Positions 43,228-53,472 of a stretch of DNA of 64,000 nt are shown here, one piece after another. The notes below the pieces were generated by a model. It searched no databases. It was given only the letters and a program-made list of their open reading frames with translations, and was not told the origin of the DNA. The DNA comes from Geobacter sp. (lineage in GTDB: Bacteria; Desulfobacterota; Desulfuromonadia; Geobacterales; Geobacteraceae), in assembly GCA_003574885.1 (NCBI GenBank), contig PJFC01000001.1, positions 372,001-436,000 on the forward strand, given 5' to 3'. Made by a program: the position numbers and the translations under genes. Position 1 is the first letter of the stretch. The number at the start of each line of letters is the position of its first letter.

Positions 43228-43570
43228 CGTGGGGCACCTCACTCTTTTCAATTTACAACGTGGGCGTGTTACCATACAAATCCGCATAATGTCAAGGGTT
43301 AATAGCGACGGGAAGAGCTTGTGGGCAACCCGACTGAACCGGTAAATAACGCGACCAGAGGCTAAAAATTAGAACTTTTTTTTCTTGACAATGATTCTGA
43401 AATGAAATAAGTTCCGACCAACGGAGATTGTATACAGTATACGCTTCAATGATAAAAGGCGAATACGTTCGGATGGTTGGTGGCAAGGCAGAAGCGTAAA
43501 AAACGACAGAGAACTCATTCCAAACTAGAAATAAAACAGACCAACGTTCTACAGAAATTGGAGGAAAAAG
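43228..43570. promoter_or_regulatory. hemL-nuoA divergent regulatory region
   Basis: 343 bases without a supported gene. It contains TTGACA at 43385-43390 with a poor -10 (TAAGTT at 43408), a near-ideal palindrome GTATACAGTATAC at 43430-43442 positioned where a repressor would block nuo transcription, and a GGAGG before nuoA. In Geobacter sulfurreducens a nuo operon has been reported under the repressor HgtR; whether this palindrome is that site I cannot say. Confidence 0.5.
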
Positions 43571-43942
43571 ATGCTTGGTGCTTATCTGCCCATAATAGTT
43601 CTGCTAACGATCGCAATTCTGTTCGGTCTTGGCTCGCTTATTTTTTCGTCCCTTATCGGACCGAAAAAGCCTTCAGAGATAAAGATGGCTCCCTATGAGT
43701 GCGGATGTGAGCCAGTCGGTAGTGCACGGGAGCGATTCTCGATCAAGTTCTACCTTATCGCGATGCTCTTCATCCTGTTCGACATCGAGGCAGTGTTCCT
43801 TTATCCGTGGGCGGTGGTCTTCAAAAAGTTCATTGCAGCCGGCCTCGGTCCCTTTATTCTTGCTGAGATGGGGGTCTTCATCGTCATTCTCTTCGTCGGT
43901 TACATATACGTCTGGAAAAAAGGAGCATTGGAATGGGAGTAG
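43571..43942 (+). CDS. nuoA: NADH-quinone oxidoreductase subunit A
   Basis: 123 residues, three membrane helices with the conserved [20 protein letters not shown] loop and FLFYP-like segment ([16 protein letters not shown]). First gene of a complete complex I operon. It overlaps nuoB by 10 bases. Confidence 0.97.
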   Translation: MLGAYLPIIVLLTIAILFGLGSLIFSSLIGPKKPSEIKMAPYECGCEPVGSARERFSIKFYLIAMLFILFDIEAVFLYPWAVVFKKFIAAGLGPFILAEMGVFIVILFVGYIYVWKKGALEWE

Positions 43943-44448
43943 ATCAGCAGCCATTGGGTGATAACATCATTACCACGTCGCTGGACGGCCTTGTCAACTG
44001 GGCGCGTAAATCGTCGATCTGGCCAATGACCTTCGGTCTGGCTTGCTGCGCCATTGAGATGATGGCCACCGGGGCGTCCCATCATGACCTGGACCGTTTC
44101 GGTATCATCTTCCGCGCGTCACCCCGTCAGTCAGACTGCATTATAATAGCCGGTACGGTTACCAAGAAGATGCTCCCCGTTATCAAGACGGTCTATGAGC
44201 AGATGCCGGAACCGAAATGGGTCGTAGCCATGGGAGCCTGTGCCTGCTCTGGCGGGATTTTCGATACCTACAGTGTTGTGCAGGGGATCGACGAGGCTCT
44301 TCCTGTTGACGTCTATATCCCCGGCTGCCCGCCGCGTCCCGAGGCGCTTCTGTTCGGCCTTATGAAACTTCAGGACAAGATCATGAAGGAGAGGAACAGT
44401 TTCGGCTCGTCAATCGGCCTTGGTGAGAGGTTGGAGCCAGCGGCGTAA
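43933..44448 (+). CDS. nuoB: NADH-quinone oxidoreductase subunit B
   Basis: 171 residues. It carries cluster N2, the last iron-sulphur centre before quinone: [31 protein letters not shown] and [13 protein letters not shown] supply the cysteines. Peripheral arm subunit at the membrane interface. Confidence 0.98.
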   Translation: MGVDQQPLGDNIITTSLDGLVNWARKSSIWPMTFGLACCAIEMMATGASHHDLDRFGIIFRASPRQSDCIIIAGTVTKKMLPVIKTVYEQMPEPKWVVAMGACACSGGIFDTYSVVQGIDEALPVDVYIPGCPPRPEALLFGLMKLQDKIMKERNSFGSSIGLGERLEPAA

Positions 44449-44472
44449 GGGATCAATACCAAAGGAAAAGGT

Positions 44473-44967
44473 ATGACTAATATGGCTGAGAACAATCGTG
44501 CAGTGATAGGTTTGAAGGGGAAGTTCGCTTCTTCTCTCCTGGAGATCAAGGAATTCCGCGGCGAAGTGACGGTGACGGTCAAGAAAGAGGATATCATCGC
44601 CATCTGCAAATACCTGAAGGAAGAACTTGGGTATAACATGCTGACCGACGTGACTGCGGTTGACTATTACGGGAAAGCTCCCCGTTTCATGCTGGTCTAC
44701 AATCTATACTCTATCCCCGCCAAAGACCGTATCAGGATAAAGGCACCGGTGGATGAGTCGGACACGTCGATCGCAAGTGCCACCTGTCTTTGGAATTCCG
44801 CCAACTTTCTGGAACGTGAAGTGTTTGACCTGTTCGGTATCAATTTTACCGGCCACCCGGACCAGCGCAGGATTCTCATGGCGGACGACTGGGTCGGACA
44901 TCCTCTCCGGAAGGACTACCCCCTCCAGGGCCCGGATCGCGAACCTTACAAGGGCCGGCTGTCCTGA
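44473..44967 (+). CDS. nuoC: NADH-quinone oxidoreductase subunit C
   Basis: 164 residues of the 30-kDa subunit. The signature EREVFDLFGINFTGHPDQRRI and the C-terminal HPLRKDYPL are clear. It is separate from nuoD rather than fused as in E. coli. A second ATG lies four codons in. Confidence 0.97.
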   Translation: MTNMAENNRAVIGLKGKFASSLLEIKEFRGEVTVTVKKEDIIAICKYLKEELGYNMLTDVTAVDYYGKAPRFMLVYNLYSIPAKDRIRIKAPVDESDTSIASATCLWNSANFLEREVFDLFGINFTGHPDQRRILMADDWVGHPLRKDYPLQGPDREPYKGRLS

Positions 44968-45014
44968 TTTAACCATATATCAATACCAATCTATCCAACA
45001 TATAGAGGCGACGA

Positions 45015-46187
45015 ATGGCTAGCACAGAGATCATGACAGTAAACATGGGCCCGCAACACCCCAGTACTCACGGGGTTCTGCGGCTGGTTGTCGAACTGGA
45101 CGGTGAAGTGATCCAGAAGATCACGCCGCACATTGGGTATCTGCACCGTGGCGTTGAGAAGCTGTCGGAGCACAGGACCTATCACCAGGTGCTCCCCCTG
45201 ACTGACCGGCTCGACTACCTTGCTCCCATGAGCAATAACCTCGGTTACGTGCTGGCGGTGGAAAAACTGCTCGGGATCGAGATTCCTGAGAGGGCACAGA
45301 CGGTTCGCGTTATTCTGACCGAATTGACCCGTCTCAAATCCCACCTTGTCTGGATTGCCTGCCATGCCCTTGATATTGGCGCCATGACGGTCTTCATCTA
45401 TGCCTTCCGTGAACGCGAAAAGGTTATGCAGCTTTACGAAAAGATTTCCGGCGCAAGGATGACGAGCAGCTATTTCCGTGTCGGGGGCCTTTCCGCGGAT
45501 GTCTACGACGGCTTTGAGAAGGATGTGCAGGAAATCATAGATACCTTTCCGGGCCATTTTGATACCTACGAAGGGCTTCTGACCAAAAACACCATCTGGA
45601 TGCAGCGGACTATCGGCAACGGTGTGATCTCTGCCGAAGATGCCATAAATTATGGTATCACCGGTCCTGCTCTGCGCGGTTCAGGTGTTGACTGGGATCT
45701 GCGGAGAGACAATCCCTACAGCGGCTATGAGAAGTACAACTTCCAGGTGCCGGTCGGTAAGAACTGTGACACCTATGATCGGTACAAGGTCCGTCTCGTC
45801 GAGATGCGCGAAGCCGTAAAGATCATCAAGCAGGCATTGGACTCCCTCAAGCCGGGGCCGGTTCTTGCCGATGCTCCACAGGTCTGCTACCCGCCGAAGG
45901 AAGAAGTCTACAACACCATTGAAGGATTGATCCACCACTTCAAGATTGCGAGTGAAGGGTTCCCTGTCCCGGAAGGGGAGGTGTACCAATCGGTGGAAAA
46001 TCCCAAGGGTGAGCTTGGATACTACATTGTTAGTGATGGTGGAACCAAGCCCTACCGGATGCGGATTCGTCCACCCTCATTTGTCAACCTCGGAGCGATT
46101 GAAAAAATGGCAAAGGGCGCCATGATTGCCGACCTGGTTGCGGTCATAGGGACTCTTGACATCGTCCTCGGGGAAATTGACAGGTAA
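45015..46187 (+). CDS. nuoD: NADH-quinone oxidoreductase subunit D
   Basis: 390 residues of the 49-kDa subunit that lines the quinone cavity. NMGPQHPSTHGVLRL, the HIGYLHRGVEKL start and the C-terminal DIVLGEIDR are conserved. Confidence 0.98.
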   Translation: MASTEIMTVNMGPQHPSTHGVLRLVVELDGEVIQKITPHIGYLHRGVEKLSEHRTYHQVLPLTDRLDYLAPMSNNLGYVLAVEKLLGIEIPERAQTVRVILTELTRLKSHLVWIACHALDIGAMTVFIYAFREREKVMQLYEKISGARMTSSYFRVGGLSADVYDGFEKDVQEIIDTFPGHFDTYEGLLTKNTIWMQRTIGNGVISAEDAINYGITGPALRGSGVDWDLRRDNPYSGYEKYNFQVPVGKNCDTYDRYKVRLVEMREAVKIIKQALDSLKPGPVLADAPQVCYPPKEEVYNTIEGLIHHFKIASEGFPVPEGEVYQSVENPKGELGYYIVSDGGTKPYRMRIRPPSFVNLGAIEKMAKGAMIADLVAVIGTLDIVLGEIDR

Positions 46188-46213
46188 CTCATTTATCAAA
46201 GGAGATGGAGTAC

Positions 46214-46723
46214 ATGAGTAACGCTCCAGCCGAAGAAATACCGACTGCAGATATTGACCTGGAAGCTGCAAACCATGTCATCGACAAGTATCTGACTCTG
46301 CCGGGAAACCTGATGCCGGTCCTTCAGGGAATCCAGGATGAGTACGGATACGTACCCAAGCCGACCATTGATCTTGTCGCGGAGCGACTGAACGTTTATC
46401 CGAGCCAGATCTACGGTGTTCTCACATTCTATGCACAGTTTCACCTCAAGCCGCGGGGCAGATTCATTATCCGGGTCTGCGTCGGCACCGCCTGCCATGT
46501 GCAAGGAGCTCCTCGCATCGTTGAGACTTTCTTTGACAAGCTTGGGATCGGTCATGCCGAGACCACTCCCGACCTGCGCTTCACCTTTGAAAAGGTCGCC
46601 TGTCTCGGTGCCTGTGGTATGGCGCCGTTAGCTATGGTGAATGATTCAACCTACGGTTCAATGACGGTGCAGAAGGTCGGAGATATCATTGCCGATTACA
46701 GCCAGAGGCCGATGAAGAAGTAG
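46214..46723 (+). CDS. nuoE: NADH-quinone oxidoreductase subunit E
   Basis: About 169 residues. Thioredoxin-like [2Fe-2S] subunit with cysteines in CVGTACHVQGA and CLGACGMAPLAMV. The ATG at 46214 is spaced eight bases from AAGGAG; the ATG at 46205 is too close to it. Confidence 0.96.
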   Translation: MSNAPAEEIPTADIDLEAANHVIDKYLTLPGNLMPVLQGIQDEYGYVPKPTIDLVAERLNVYPSQIYGVLTFYAQFHLKPRGRFIIRVCVGTACHVQGAPRIVETFFDKLGIGHAETTPDLRFTFEKVACLGACGMAPLAMVNDSTYGSMTVQKVGDIIADYSQRPMKK

Positions 46724-46755
46724 CTCGATACTTATCCAGTAGGGGACTATTCGTC

Positions 46756-48537
46756 ATGAGCGAAAACGCAGCGATAAAAATTCTGATCTGCCAGGGAACT
46801 GGCGGCGTTTCCATGGGTGCCAAGGAAGTTGAGGCGGCATTCATCAAGCAAATCGCGGAAAAAGGTGTTGATGCCGTCGTCGGGAAGCGCTGCGATGTCA
46901 TCAAGACCGGTTGCCGTGGTCTCTGTGCCAACGATGTTCTCGTCGATATCATCACCCCTGAGCAGGGACGAGTCACCTATGACTTTGTCAAACCTGAAGA
47001 GGTTGAACAGATCGTCGAAGAGCACATTATCAACAAGACTGTCATGGAGAAACGCAAGGCAAAGCCCTACTACAACACATTCGTTGATCAGCAGATGCGC
47101 ATAGTCATGACCGGATGTGGTCAGATAGACCCCGACAGTCTGGACGCCTATCTTGAAGAAGATGGCTTTAAGGCAATTGAAAAATGTATCAAGACAATGA
47201 AGCCTGCCGAGGTTATCGACGAAGTTAAAAAGTCCGGGCTGCGTGGTCGTGGGGGCGGTGGATTTCCGACCGGCATGAAATGGTCTTTCTGTGCCGCATC
47301 CCCAGGTGATAAAAAGTACCTGATCTGCAATGCTGACGAAGGTGACCCCGGCGCCTTCATGGACCGCTCAGTTCTCGAAGGCGACCCCTTCTGCATCATC
47401 GAGGGGATGATGATCGCCGCCTACGCCATCGGCTGCTACTACGGGTATGTTTATGTCCGGGCCGAGTATCCTTTGGCTATCGAACGTCTGCAGCGTGCCA
47501 TCGATACTTGCTACGAAAAAGGCTGGCTTGGCAAGAACATTATGGGATGGGGCTTCGACTTCGACATGCGGATAAAAATGGGAGCCGGCGCATTCGTATG
47601 CGGTGAAGAAACGGCTCTCATGGCTTCCATAGAGGGTGAGCGTGGTATGCCGCGGCCGCGGCCGCCGTTTCCGGCAGTCAAAGGCCTTTGGGGCAAGCCG
47701 ACTAACATCAACAACGTGGAAACTTTTGCGAACGTCCGCCACATAATCAACAAAGGAGCTGACTGGTATGCCTCCCTCGGTACGGAGACGACCAAGGGGA
47801 CCAAGATCTTTGCCGTTACCGGAAAGGTCAAGCATACTGGACTCGTCGAGGTCCCGGCCGGGATGTCGGTTCGTCAGGTCATCTATGATGTTTGCGGCGG
47901 AATCGCAAATAACCGCAAATTCAAAGCAGTCCAGGCTGGCGGCCCGTCAGGTGGCTGTATCCCGGCGGAAGTGCTTGATACACCGGTTGACTACGACTCT
48001 CTCATAAAGGCTGGTGCCATGATGGGGTCCGGCGGTCTGGTCGTCATGGACGAGACTACCTGCATGGTGGACGTGGCCAAGTTCTTCCTTGCCTTTACCA
48101 GGATGGAGTCCTGCGGAAAGTGTGTTCCCTGCCGGATCGGACTGAAGGCAATGCTCGACATACTTCAGCGGATCACTGAAGGAAGGGGCGAACCCCAGGA
48201 CATCGAAACCCTGTTGGAAATGGGGACCACCATCAAAAAAGCATCACTTTGTGGACTTGGTCAGACGGCTCCTAACCCGATTCTTTCGACGGTTAAATAT
48301 TTCCGCCACGAATACGAAGCACATATAAACGACAAGCGCTGTCCCTCAAACTGCTGCAAAGAACTGCTCCTGTGGCAGGTAGTGGAAGATAAGTGTGTCA
48401 AGTGCGGCGCTTGCTTCAAAGCCTGTCCTGTGGACGCCATTGTCTGGGAGAAGGGGCAGGTGGCTTTCCTTGACAAGGAAAAGTGTACCAAGTGCAAGTC
48501 CTGTTACGACGCCTGCCGTTTCATGGCCATTGAGTAG
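46756..48537 (+). CDS. nuoF: NADH-quinone oxidoreductase subunit F with extra N- and C-terminal ferredoxin domains
   Basis: 593 residues, longer than E. coli NuoF (about 445). An N-terminal thioredoxin-like domain (residues 1-90) keeps cysteines in ICQGTGG, KRC and TGCRGLC but lacks the second cysteine of the usual first pair. The core has FMN/NADH motifs GRGGGGFPTGMKW and NADEGDPGAFMDR and the N3 cluster ESCGKCVPCRIG. The tail (about 535-593) is a two-[4Fe-4S] ferredoxin: CVKCGACFKACP and CTKCKSCYDACR. This build is shared with HydB/HndC-type proteins and many delta-proteobacterial NuoF. Confidence 0.96.
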   Translation: MSENAAIKILICQGTGGVSMGAKEVEAAFIKQIAEKGVDAVVGKRCDVIKTGCRGLCANDVLVDIITPEQGRVTYDFVKPEEVEQIVEEHIINKTVMEKRKAKPYYNTFVDQQMRIVMTGCGQIDPDSLDAYLEEDGFKAIEKCIKTMKPAEVIDEVKKSGLRGRGGGGFPTGMKWSFCAASPGDKKYLICNADEGDPGAFMDRSVLEGDPFCIIEGMMIAAYAIGCYYGYVYVRAEYPLAIERLQRAIDTCYEKGWLGKNIMGWGFDFDMRIKMGAGAFVCGEETALMASIEGERGMPRPRPPFPAVKGLWGKPTNINNVETFANVRHIINKGADWYASLGTETTKGTKIFAVTGKVKHTGLVEVPAGMSVRQVIYDVCGGIANNRKFKAVQAGGPSGGCIPAEVLDTPVDYDSLIKAGAMMGSGGLVVMDETTCMVDVAKFFLAFTRMESCGKCVPCRIGLKAMLDILQRITEGRGEPQDIETLLEMGTTIKKASLCGLGQTAPNPILSTVKYFRHEYEAHINDKRCPSNCCKELLLWQVVEDKCVKCGACFKACPVDAIVWEKGQVAFLDKEKCTKCKSCYDACRFMAIE

Positions 48538-48578
48538 CTGATCACCAAGTAAACATCCGAGGGAGAACAGAGGGCGAG

Positions 48579-51068
48579 ATGGTAAATCTTACAATCGACG
48601 ATAAACAGGTAACGGTACCGAAAGACGCTACCATATTTGATGCGGCCAAGGCAGCCGGCATAAGAATACCGATCCTCTGTCACGATAAGAAGCTCCACCC
48701 GTTCGGCGGATGTCGAATGTGTCTTGTGGAGGTTGAGCAGATGAAGGGGCGGCAGATTCCCGCCTGTACCACACCGGTGACTGAGGGGATGATTGTCCGG
48801 ACTACGACTGACGAGATCATCAAGGCCCGCAAAATGGTGTTGGAACTCCTGCTTCTCAAGCACCCGATTGACTGCCCGGTTTGCGATGCGGCAGGTGACT
48901 GTGACCTTCAGAACCTGACCTATGAGTACAAGGTTAATGCCAATCGCTTTCAGGACGAAAAATTCCAACACAAGATCGATTACGAAAACCCGCTCATAGA
49001 GCGTGATATGAACCGCTGTATTCATTGCGGCAAGTGCGCGCGGATCTGTGACGAGATCGTTTCCTTCGGTGCCTATACATTCATGAACCGCGGTATCGAG
49101 GCGAAGATAGGTACTGAATTCGATGGCCCCCTTAACTGTGAGTTCTGCGGCTCCTGCGTCTCTGTCTGCCCCGTAGGTGCGCTCGTTTCGCGCCCCTTCA
49201 AGTTCAAGGCACGTTGGTGGTCTCTCAACAAAGTTAAATCTGTCTGCTCATACTGTGGTACCGGTTGTCAGCTGACCCTTGGAGTCAAGGACAACAAGGT
49301 CCTGACCACGATTTACGATGAAAACCAGGGATTCCATAACGGGCAGCTCTGTACCCGGGGTCGCTTCGGTTATCAGTTCGTCAATAGTGACAAGCGGTTG
49401 TCAACACCCCTCATTCGTAAAAACGGCACTCTGCAGCCGGCGAGCTGGGACGAGGCGCTGACCCTTGTTTCTGCTAAGCTCGTTGAGGCGAAGAATGCCG
49501 GCGGCAAATCTGTTGCAGGCCTTGTAACTCCGCGGCTCACCAATGAGGAGCTGTTCCTCATCAAGAAGCTCTTCAAGGACGGTCTGGGCTCTGACAGTAT
49601 CGATCACTCAGCCGGCTATGCCCATGCGGCACTCACCGCGGGTGCGGCTGAGAGCTTTGGCTCCGCCGCTTCTCCGTCAGTTATCTCGGATATTCAGAAC
49701 GCTGACCTCCTGCTTGTGGTTAAAACAGACGCCTATGAAACCCACCCGGTCGTTGGCTTCGAGATCAACTTGGGGGTCAAGCGCAAGGAGATCGACCTTA
49801 GGATCATATCCGACAAACGTGGAAAGCTGTCGAAGCTCCCCAAGGCAGTTACCTACGTTCACAAACCGGGACAGGAAGTTGCCCTCGTTAATGCCCTCGC
49901 CCAGGTGCTGCTGGCAGATAATCTTCAGGATTCGACGGCGACCGGTGTTGAAGGATTTGAGGGGCTTAAGCAGCAGCTTGAGGCCTTTGCACCCGAAAAA
50001 ATTGCCGCTGCCTGCGGGCTGGATGCCGATACGATAAAGACCCTTGCCAGAGACTACGCAAAGGCTGCAAAAGCGCTCATTATCCTTCCACTTGGTCTTG
50101 GCTATCCAGGCCACGGTAAGGCGCTGGCACAGGCCCTTGCAAACCTGGCGCTTTTGTCAGGCAAGGTCGGCAAAGAAGGTTGCGGGGTTCTCTTCCTTGG
50201 CGAGAAGAACAACAGCCAGGGAGCAGCAGACCTCGGCATCTATCCGACTGCCGGTGGTGCAGATGCGGATGCCATCCTGGCTGGTTGTCAGAGCGGTTCC
50301 ATCAAGACACTTATTGTTGCCGGAGAAAATCCTGTTGTCTCCTACCCCGATCGGAAAAGGGTCGAAGCAGCGCTCGACAAAGTAGAATTCCTTGTGGTCC
50401 AGGACCTGTTCCTGACGGAAACTGCTGCGAAGGCCCATGTCGTGTTGCCGGCTTGTTCCTTTGCTGAGAAGAGCGGAACCTTCACCAGTGTTGGACGCGC
50501 TGTGCAGCAGGTTAATCAGGCCATTAAGCCTGTTGGCGAAGCACGGAGCGATTTTGCCATACTCAATGGTCTCCTTGCCGGCTTAACCGGTAATGCTCCC
50601 TATGCCGATGCTGCTGCAGTATTTGCCGAGATTGCAGCAACAGTTCCTGCCTATGCCGGACTTACCATTGCTGGATTAGGTGATACAGGGGCTATTCTTC
50701 CAGTCACCGTCAAACCTCGATTCGTGGCGGCAGAGACTGCTGCAGTCACTGCGGAGAGTGGCAAGTTCGCCCTCGTAACCGGCAGTGCACTCTACCACTG
50801 TGGGACCATGTCCCGATTCGGTGAAGGCCCCATGCATGTCTGCCCGGAAGGATATGTGGAGCTGGGCCGTGACGATGCTCAGGCGCTTAATGTCAAAGAT
50901 GGTGACACGGTCGCGGTAAAATCCGCCTCCGGCGAACTCAGATTGAAGGCCAAGGTCGGAACACGTATGCCTCAGGGGGTTGTTTTTGCCCCTTACCATT
51001 TTGACGAAGCTTCCGTCAACAGCATTGCTGTCGGTGCGCCGGTGACCTGGGTCAGCATCAGCAAGTAG
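48579..51068 (+). CDS. nuoG: NADH-quinone oxidoreductase subunit G
   Basis: 829 residues. An N-terminal [2Fe-2S] domain (CHDKKLHPFGGCRMC), the His-Cys [4Fe-4S] region, a two-cluster ferredoxin (CIHCGKCARIC, CEFCGSCVSVCP), then a molybdopterin-oxidoreductase-like domain. The latter begins CSYCGTGCQLTLGV with a fourth cysteine in LCTRGR, so the off-path N7 cluster is retained as in E. coli. The C-terminal domain is a molybdopterin-dinucleotide-binding fold without evidence for active Mo. Confidence 0.96.
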   Translation: MVNLTIDDKQVTVPKDATIFDAAKAAGIRIPILCHDKKLHPFGGCRMCLVEVEQMKGRQIPACTTPVTEGMIVRTTTDEIIKARKMVLELLLLKHPIDCPVCDAAGDCDLQNLTYEYKVNANRFQDEKFQHKIDYENPLIERDMNRCIHCGKCARICDEIVSFGAYTFMNRGIEAKIGTEFDGPLNCEFCGSCVSVCPVGALVSRPFKFKARWWSLNKVKSVCSYCGTGCQLTLGVKDNKVLTTIYDENQGFHNGQLCTRGRFGYQFVNSDKRLSTPLIRKNGTLQPASWDEALTLVSAKLVEAKNAGGKSVAGLVTPRLTNEELFLIKKLFKDGLGSDSIDHSAGYAHAALTAGAAESFGSAASPSVISDIQNADLLLVVKTDAYETHPVVGFEINLGVKRKEIDLRIISDKRGKLSKLPKAVTYVHKPGQEVALVNALAQVLLADNLQDSTATGVEGFEGLKQQLEAFAPEKIAAACGLDADTIKTLARDYAKAAKALIILPLGLGYPGHGKALAQALANLALLSGKVGKEGCGVLFLGEKNNSQGAADLGIYPTAGGADADAILAGCQSGSIKTLIVAGENPVVSYPDRKRVEAALDKVEFLVVQDLFLTETAAKAHVVLPACSFAEKSGTFTSVGRAVQQVNQAIKPVGEARSDFAILNGLLAGLTGNAPYADAAAVFAEIAATVPAYAGLTIAGLGDTGAILPVTVKPRFVAAETAAVTAESGKFALVTGSALYHCGTMSRFGEGPMHVCPEGYVELGRDDAQALNVKDGDTVAVKSASGELRLKAKVGTRMPQGVVFAPYHFDEASVNSIAVGAPVTWVSISK

Positions 51069-51111
51069 CAACTACTCCTATACCAATTATTTTCGAAGGG
51101 AAGAGGAACAC

Positions 51112-52176
51112 ATGGACGCTCTATTAGCACTGCCACCGATGTACTATGTCGCCATGGTCGCCAAGGTTCTCATAGCCTTTGTATTCGTGCTGTTGACGGT
51201 GGCTTATGCAACCTACGCAGAACGGAAAGTCATCGGTTTCATGCAGGTGCGGCTCGGACCGATGCGGACCGGCTGGTACGGTTTGCTTCAGCCGATTGCT
51301 GACGGACTGAAACTCTTTTTCAAGGAAGAGGTTGTTCCTAAACAGGCAAGTACTTTTGCCTTTCTGATTGCGCCGCTGATCGCCCTGGTGCCTGCTTTCA
51401 TATCTTTTGCCGTCATACCCTTCGGCGGCAACGTCGAGGTATTCGGCTACACGATCCCCCTGCAGATCGCATCGGTGTATGACCCCACGGTTGGGAGGGT
51501 GCTTGACCTTAATGTCGGCGTTCTCTATATCCTCGGTATGGCTTCTCTCGGTGTATATGGTATCGTTCTTGCCGGTTGGTCCTCCAACAGCAAGTATTCT
51601 CTTCTTGGCGGCCTCCGCGCTTCAGCGCAGATGATCTCCTACGAACTGGCAGCAGGACTGGCGATTGTTTCCATCTTCCTCATGTCCGGGTCTCTTTCCC
51701 TCAACCAGATCGTAGCTGACCAGGCAGGAGCTTTCGGCGTGGCTGGCTGGTATCTGTTCCGCAACCCTTTCACGTTCCTTGCGGGCATCATTTTCTTCAT
51801 ATGTTCCATAGCTGAGATCAACCGTACCCCGTTCGATCTTCCCGAAGCTGAGACAGAGCTGGTGTCCGGATTCTGTACCGAATATTCCAGTATGAAATAC
51901 GCCATGTTCTTCATGGCTGAGTATGCCAACATGGTAACGGTCTGCGCAGTCACCACAACTCTTTTCCTCGGTGGGTGGCATGGGCCGGCGTTCCTGCCTG
52001 GATGGATGTGGTTCATTGCCAAAGTCTACTTCCTGATCTTTTGCTGCATGTGGATCCGGGCCACCTATCCGCGCTACCGTTATGACCAGCTCATGCGGCT
52101 GGGATGGAAGGTATTCCTGCCGATTACACTGGTCAATGTCGTTGCCACCGCTCTTTGGATCATGGTGGTAGGATAA
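51112..52176 (+). CDS. nuoH: NADH-quinone oxidoreductase subunit H
   Basis: 354 residues, eight or nine helices. AERKVIGFMQVRLGPMRTG and the quinone-loop segment EINRTPFDLPEAETELVSG are diagnostic. It joins the peripheral arm to the membrane arm. Confidence 0.98.
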   Translation: MDALLALPPMYYVAMVAKVLIAFVFVLLTVAYATYAERKVIGFMQVRLGPMRTGWYGLLQPIADGLKLFFKEEVVPKQASTFAFLIAPLIALVPAFISFAVIPFGGNVEVFGYTIPLQIASVYDPTVGRVLDLNVGVLYILGMASLGVYGIVLAGWSSNSKYSLLGGLRASAQMISYELAAGLAIVSIFLMSGSLSLNQIVADQAGAFGVAGWYLFRNPFTFLAGIIFFICSIAEINRTPFDLPEAETELVSGFCTEYSSMKYAMFFMAEYANMVTVCAVTTTLFLGGWHGPAFLPGWMWFIAKVYFLIFCCMWIRATYPRYRYDQLMRLGWKVFLPITLVNVVATALWIMVVG

Positions 52177-52199
52177 AAAACGAAAAGAGGTAAATTCGC

Positions 52200-52598
52200 A
52201 TGATAATGCCATTGCTGCAAGGTCTGAAGATAACGTTCCTCCACATGTTCAAGAAGCCGGTTACGCTCCAGTACCCGGACGAACGCCCCAATGTTGTACC
52301 TAATTTTCGTGGGCTCCATGGCCTTAAGGTTTCCCATGAGCGGGCTAAGTGCGTTGCCTGTTATCTCTGCCCGACGGTCTGCCCTGCCAAATGTATTACT
52401 GTTGAGGCCGGAGAGGACGCAAACCATGACAAGTTCGCGGCACGCTATGAAATCGACATGCTCCGCTGCATATTCTGCGGGTACTGTGTCGAAGCGTGCC
52501 CCGTCGATGCATTGAAGATGACACAGGAGTTTGAACTCGCCAGCTACAAGCGGGAAGACTTTGTATTCGTTAAAGAAAGACTCTTAGAAAAGAAATAA
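52200..52598 (+). CDS. nuoI: NADH-quinone oxidoreductase subunit I
   Basis: 132 residues. Two [4Fe-4S] clusters (N6a/b): CVACYLCPTVCP and CIFCGYCVEACP. It bridges NuoG to NuoB. It is on the short side for the family, but both motifs are complete. Confidence 0.97.
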   Translation: MIMPLLQGLKITFLHMFKKPVTLQYPDERPNVVPNFRGLHGLKVSHERAKCVACYLCPTVCPAKCITVEAGEDANHDKFAARYEIDMLRCIFCGYCVEACPVDALKMTQEFELASYKREDFVFVKERLLEKK

Positions 52599-52608
52599 AG
52601 GAGCAGCA

Positions 52609-53115
52609 ATGGAAACCCTCTTCTTTACCATTGTGGCAGCAGTGGCTGTCCTTTCCAGCATTCTGGTGATCACCTGCAAGAATCCGATTAACAGCGCGCT
52701 GTCGCTGGTAATGACATTCTTCTGCCTGGCTACCTTCTATGTCATGCTGGATGCCCCGTTCATGGCAGCTATTCAGGTCATTGTCTATGCGGGTGCGATC
52801 ATGGTCCTCATCGTCTTCGTCATCATGCTCCTTAACATAAGGAGTGAAACGGGGAAACGCTCCAACCATGCCGTTGCCATCAGCAGCATTGTCGCCTTCT
52901 TTGTACTCTTTGAGACATGTTACTTCCTGTTCAGGAGTACGGCAGCCAAGGAGGGGATGGGGCCGCTTACCAGCAGCGTGGTCGAAAGTGTCGGACATAC
53001 CGAATTGATAGGTAAGGCGATGTACAGTCAGTTCCTCCTTCCCTTCGAGATAACGTCGCTGCTTCTCCTGGTCGCCATTATCGGTGCCGTAGTCCTGTCG
53101 AAAAAGAAAATCTAA
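52609..53115 (+). CDS. nuoJ: NADH-quinone oxidoreductase subunit J
   Basis: 168 residues, five helices. The family stretch NPINSALSLVMTFFCLATFY and QVIVYAGAIMVLIVFVIML is present. AAGGAG site. It lies 10 bases after nuoI. Confidence 0.97.
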   Translation: METLFFTIVAAVAVLSSILVITCKNPINSALSLVMTFFCLATFYVMLDAPFMAAIQVIVYAGAIMVLIVFVIMLLNIRSETGKRSNHAVAISSIVAFFVLFETCYFLFRSTAAKEGMGPLTSSVVESVGHTELIGKAMYSQFLLPFEITSLLLLVAIIGAVVLSKKKI

Positions 53116-53133
53116 CCAGTCAGGGGTGATGAA

Positions 53134-53430
53134 ATGTTAGAGAAGTACCTCATTCTGAGCGCAATACTTTTTTCCATCGGTACCCTTGGTGTGCTGATCA
53201 GGCGGAATGCCATCGTCATGTTCATGTGTATCGAACTGATGCTCAATGCAGTCAATCTGACCTTTATCGCTCTTTCAAAGCATCTGGGCAATATTGATGG
53301 TCAGGTATTCGTCTTCTTCGTTATGACGGTTGCAGCGGCCGAGGCGGCAGTGGGTCTGGCGCTGATGATCGCCTTCTTCAAGAATCGTGAGTCGATTGAC
53401 GTTGAAGACATCAACATGATGAAGTGGTAA
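53134..53430 (+). CDS. nuoK: NADH-quinone oxidoreductase subunit K
   Basis: 98 residues, three helices, with the buried glutamates in [10 protein letters not shown] and [13 protein letters not shown] that form part of the proton relay. Confidence 0.97.
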   Translation: MLEKYLILSAILFSIGTLGVLIRRNAIVMFMCIELMLNAVNLTFIALSKHLGNIDGQVFVFFVMTVAAAEAAVGLALMIAFFKNRESIDVEDINMMKW

Positions 53431-53472
53431 TCGCATTCAAGTTTCAGGAACTATACGGACAAGGAGTCTGGA

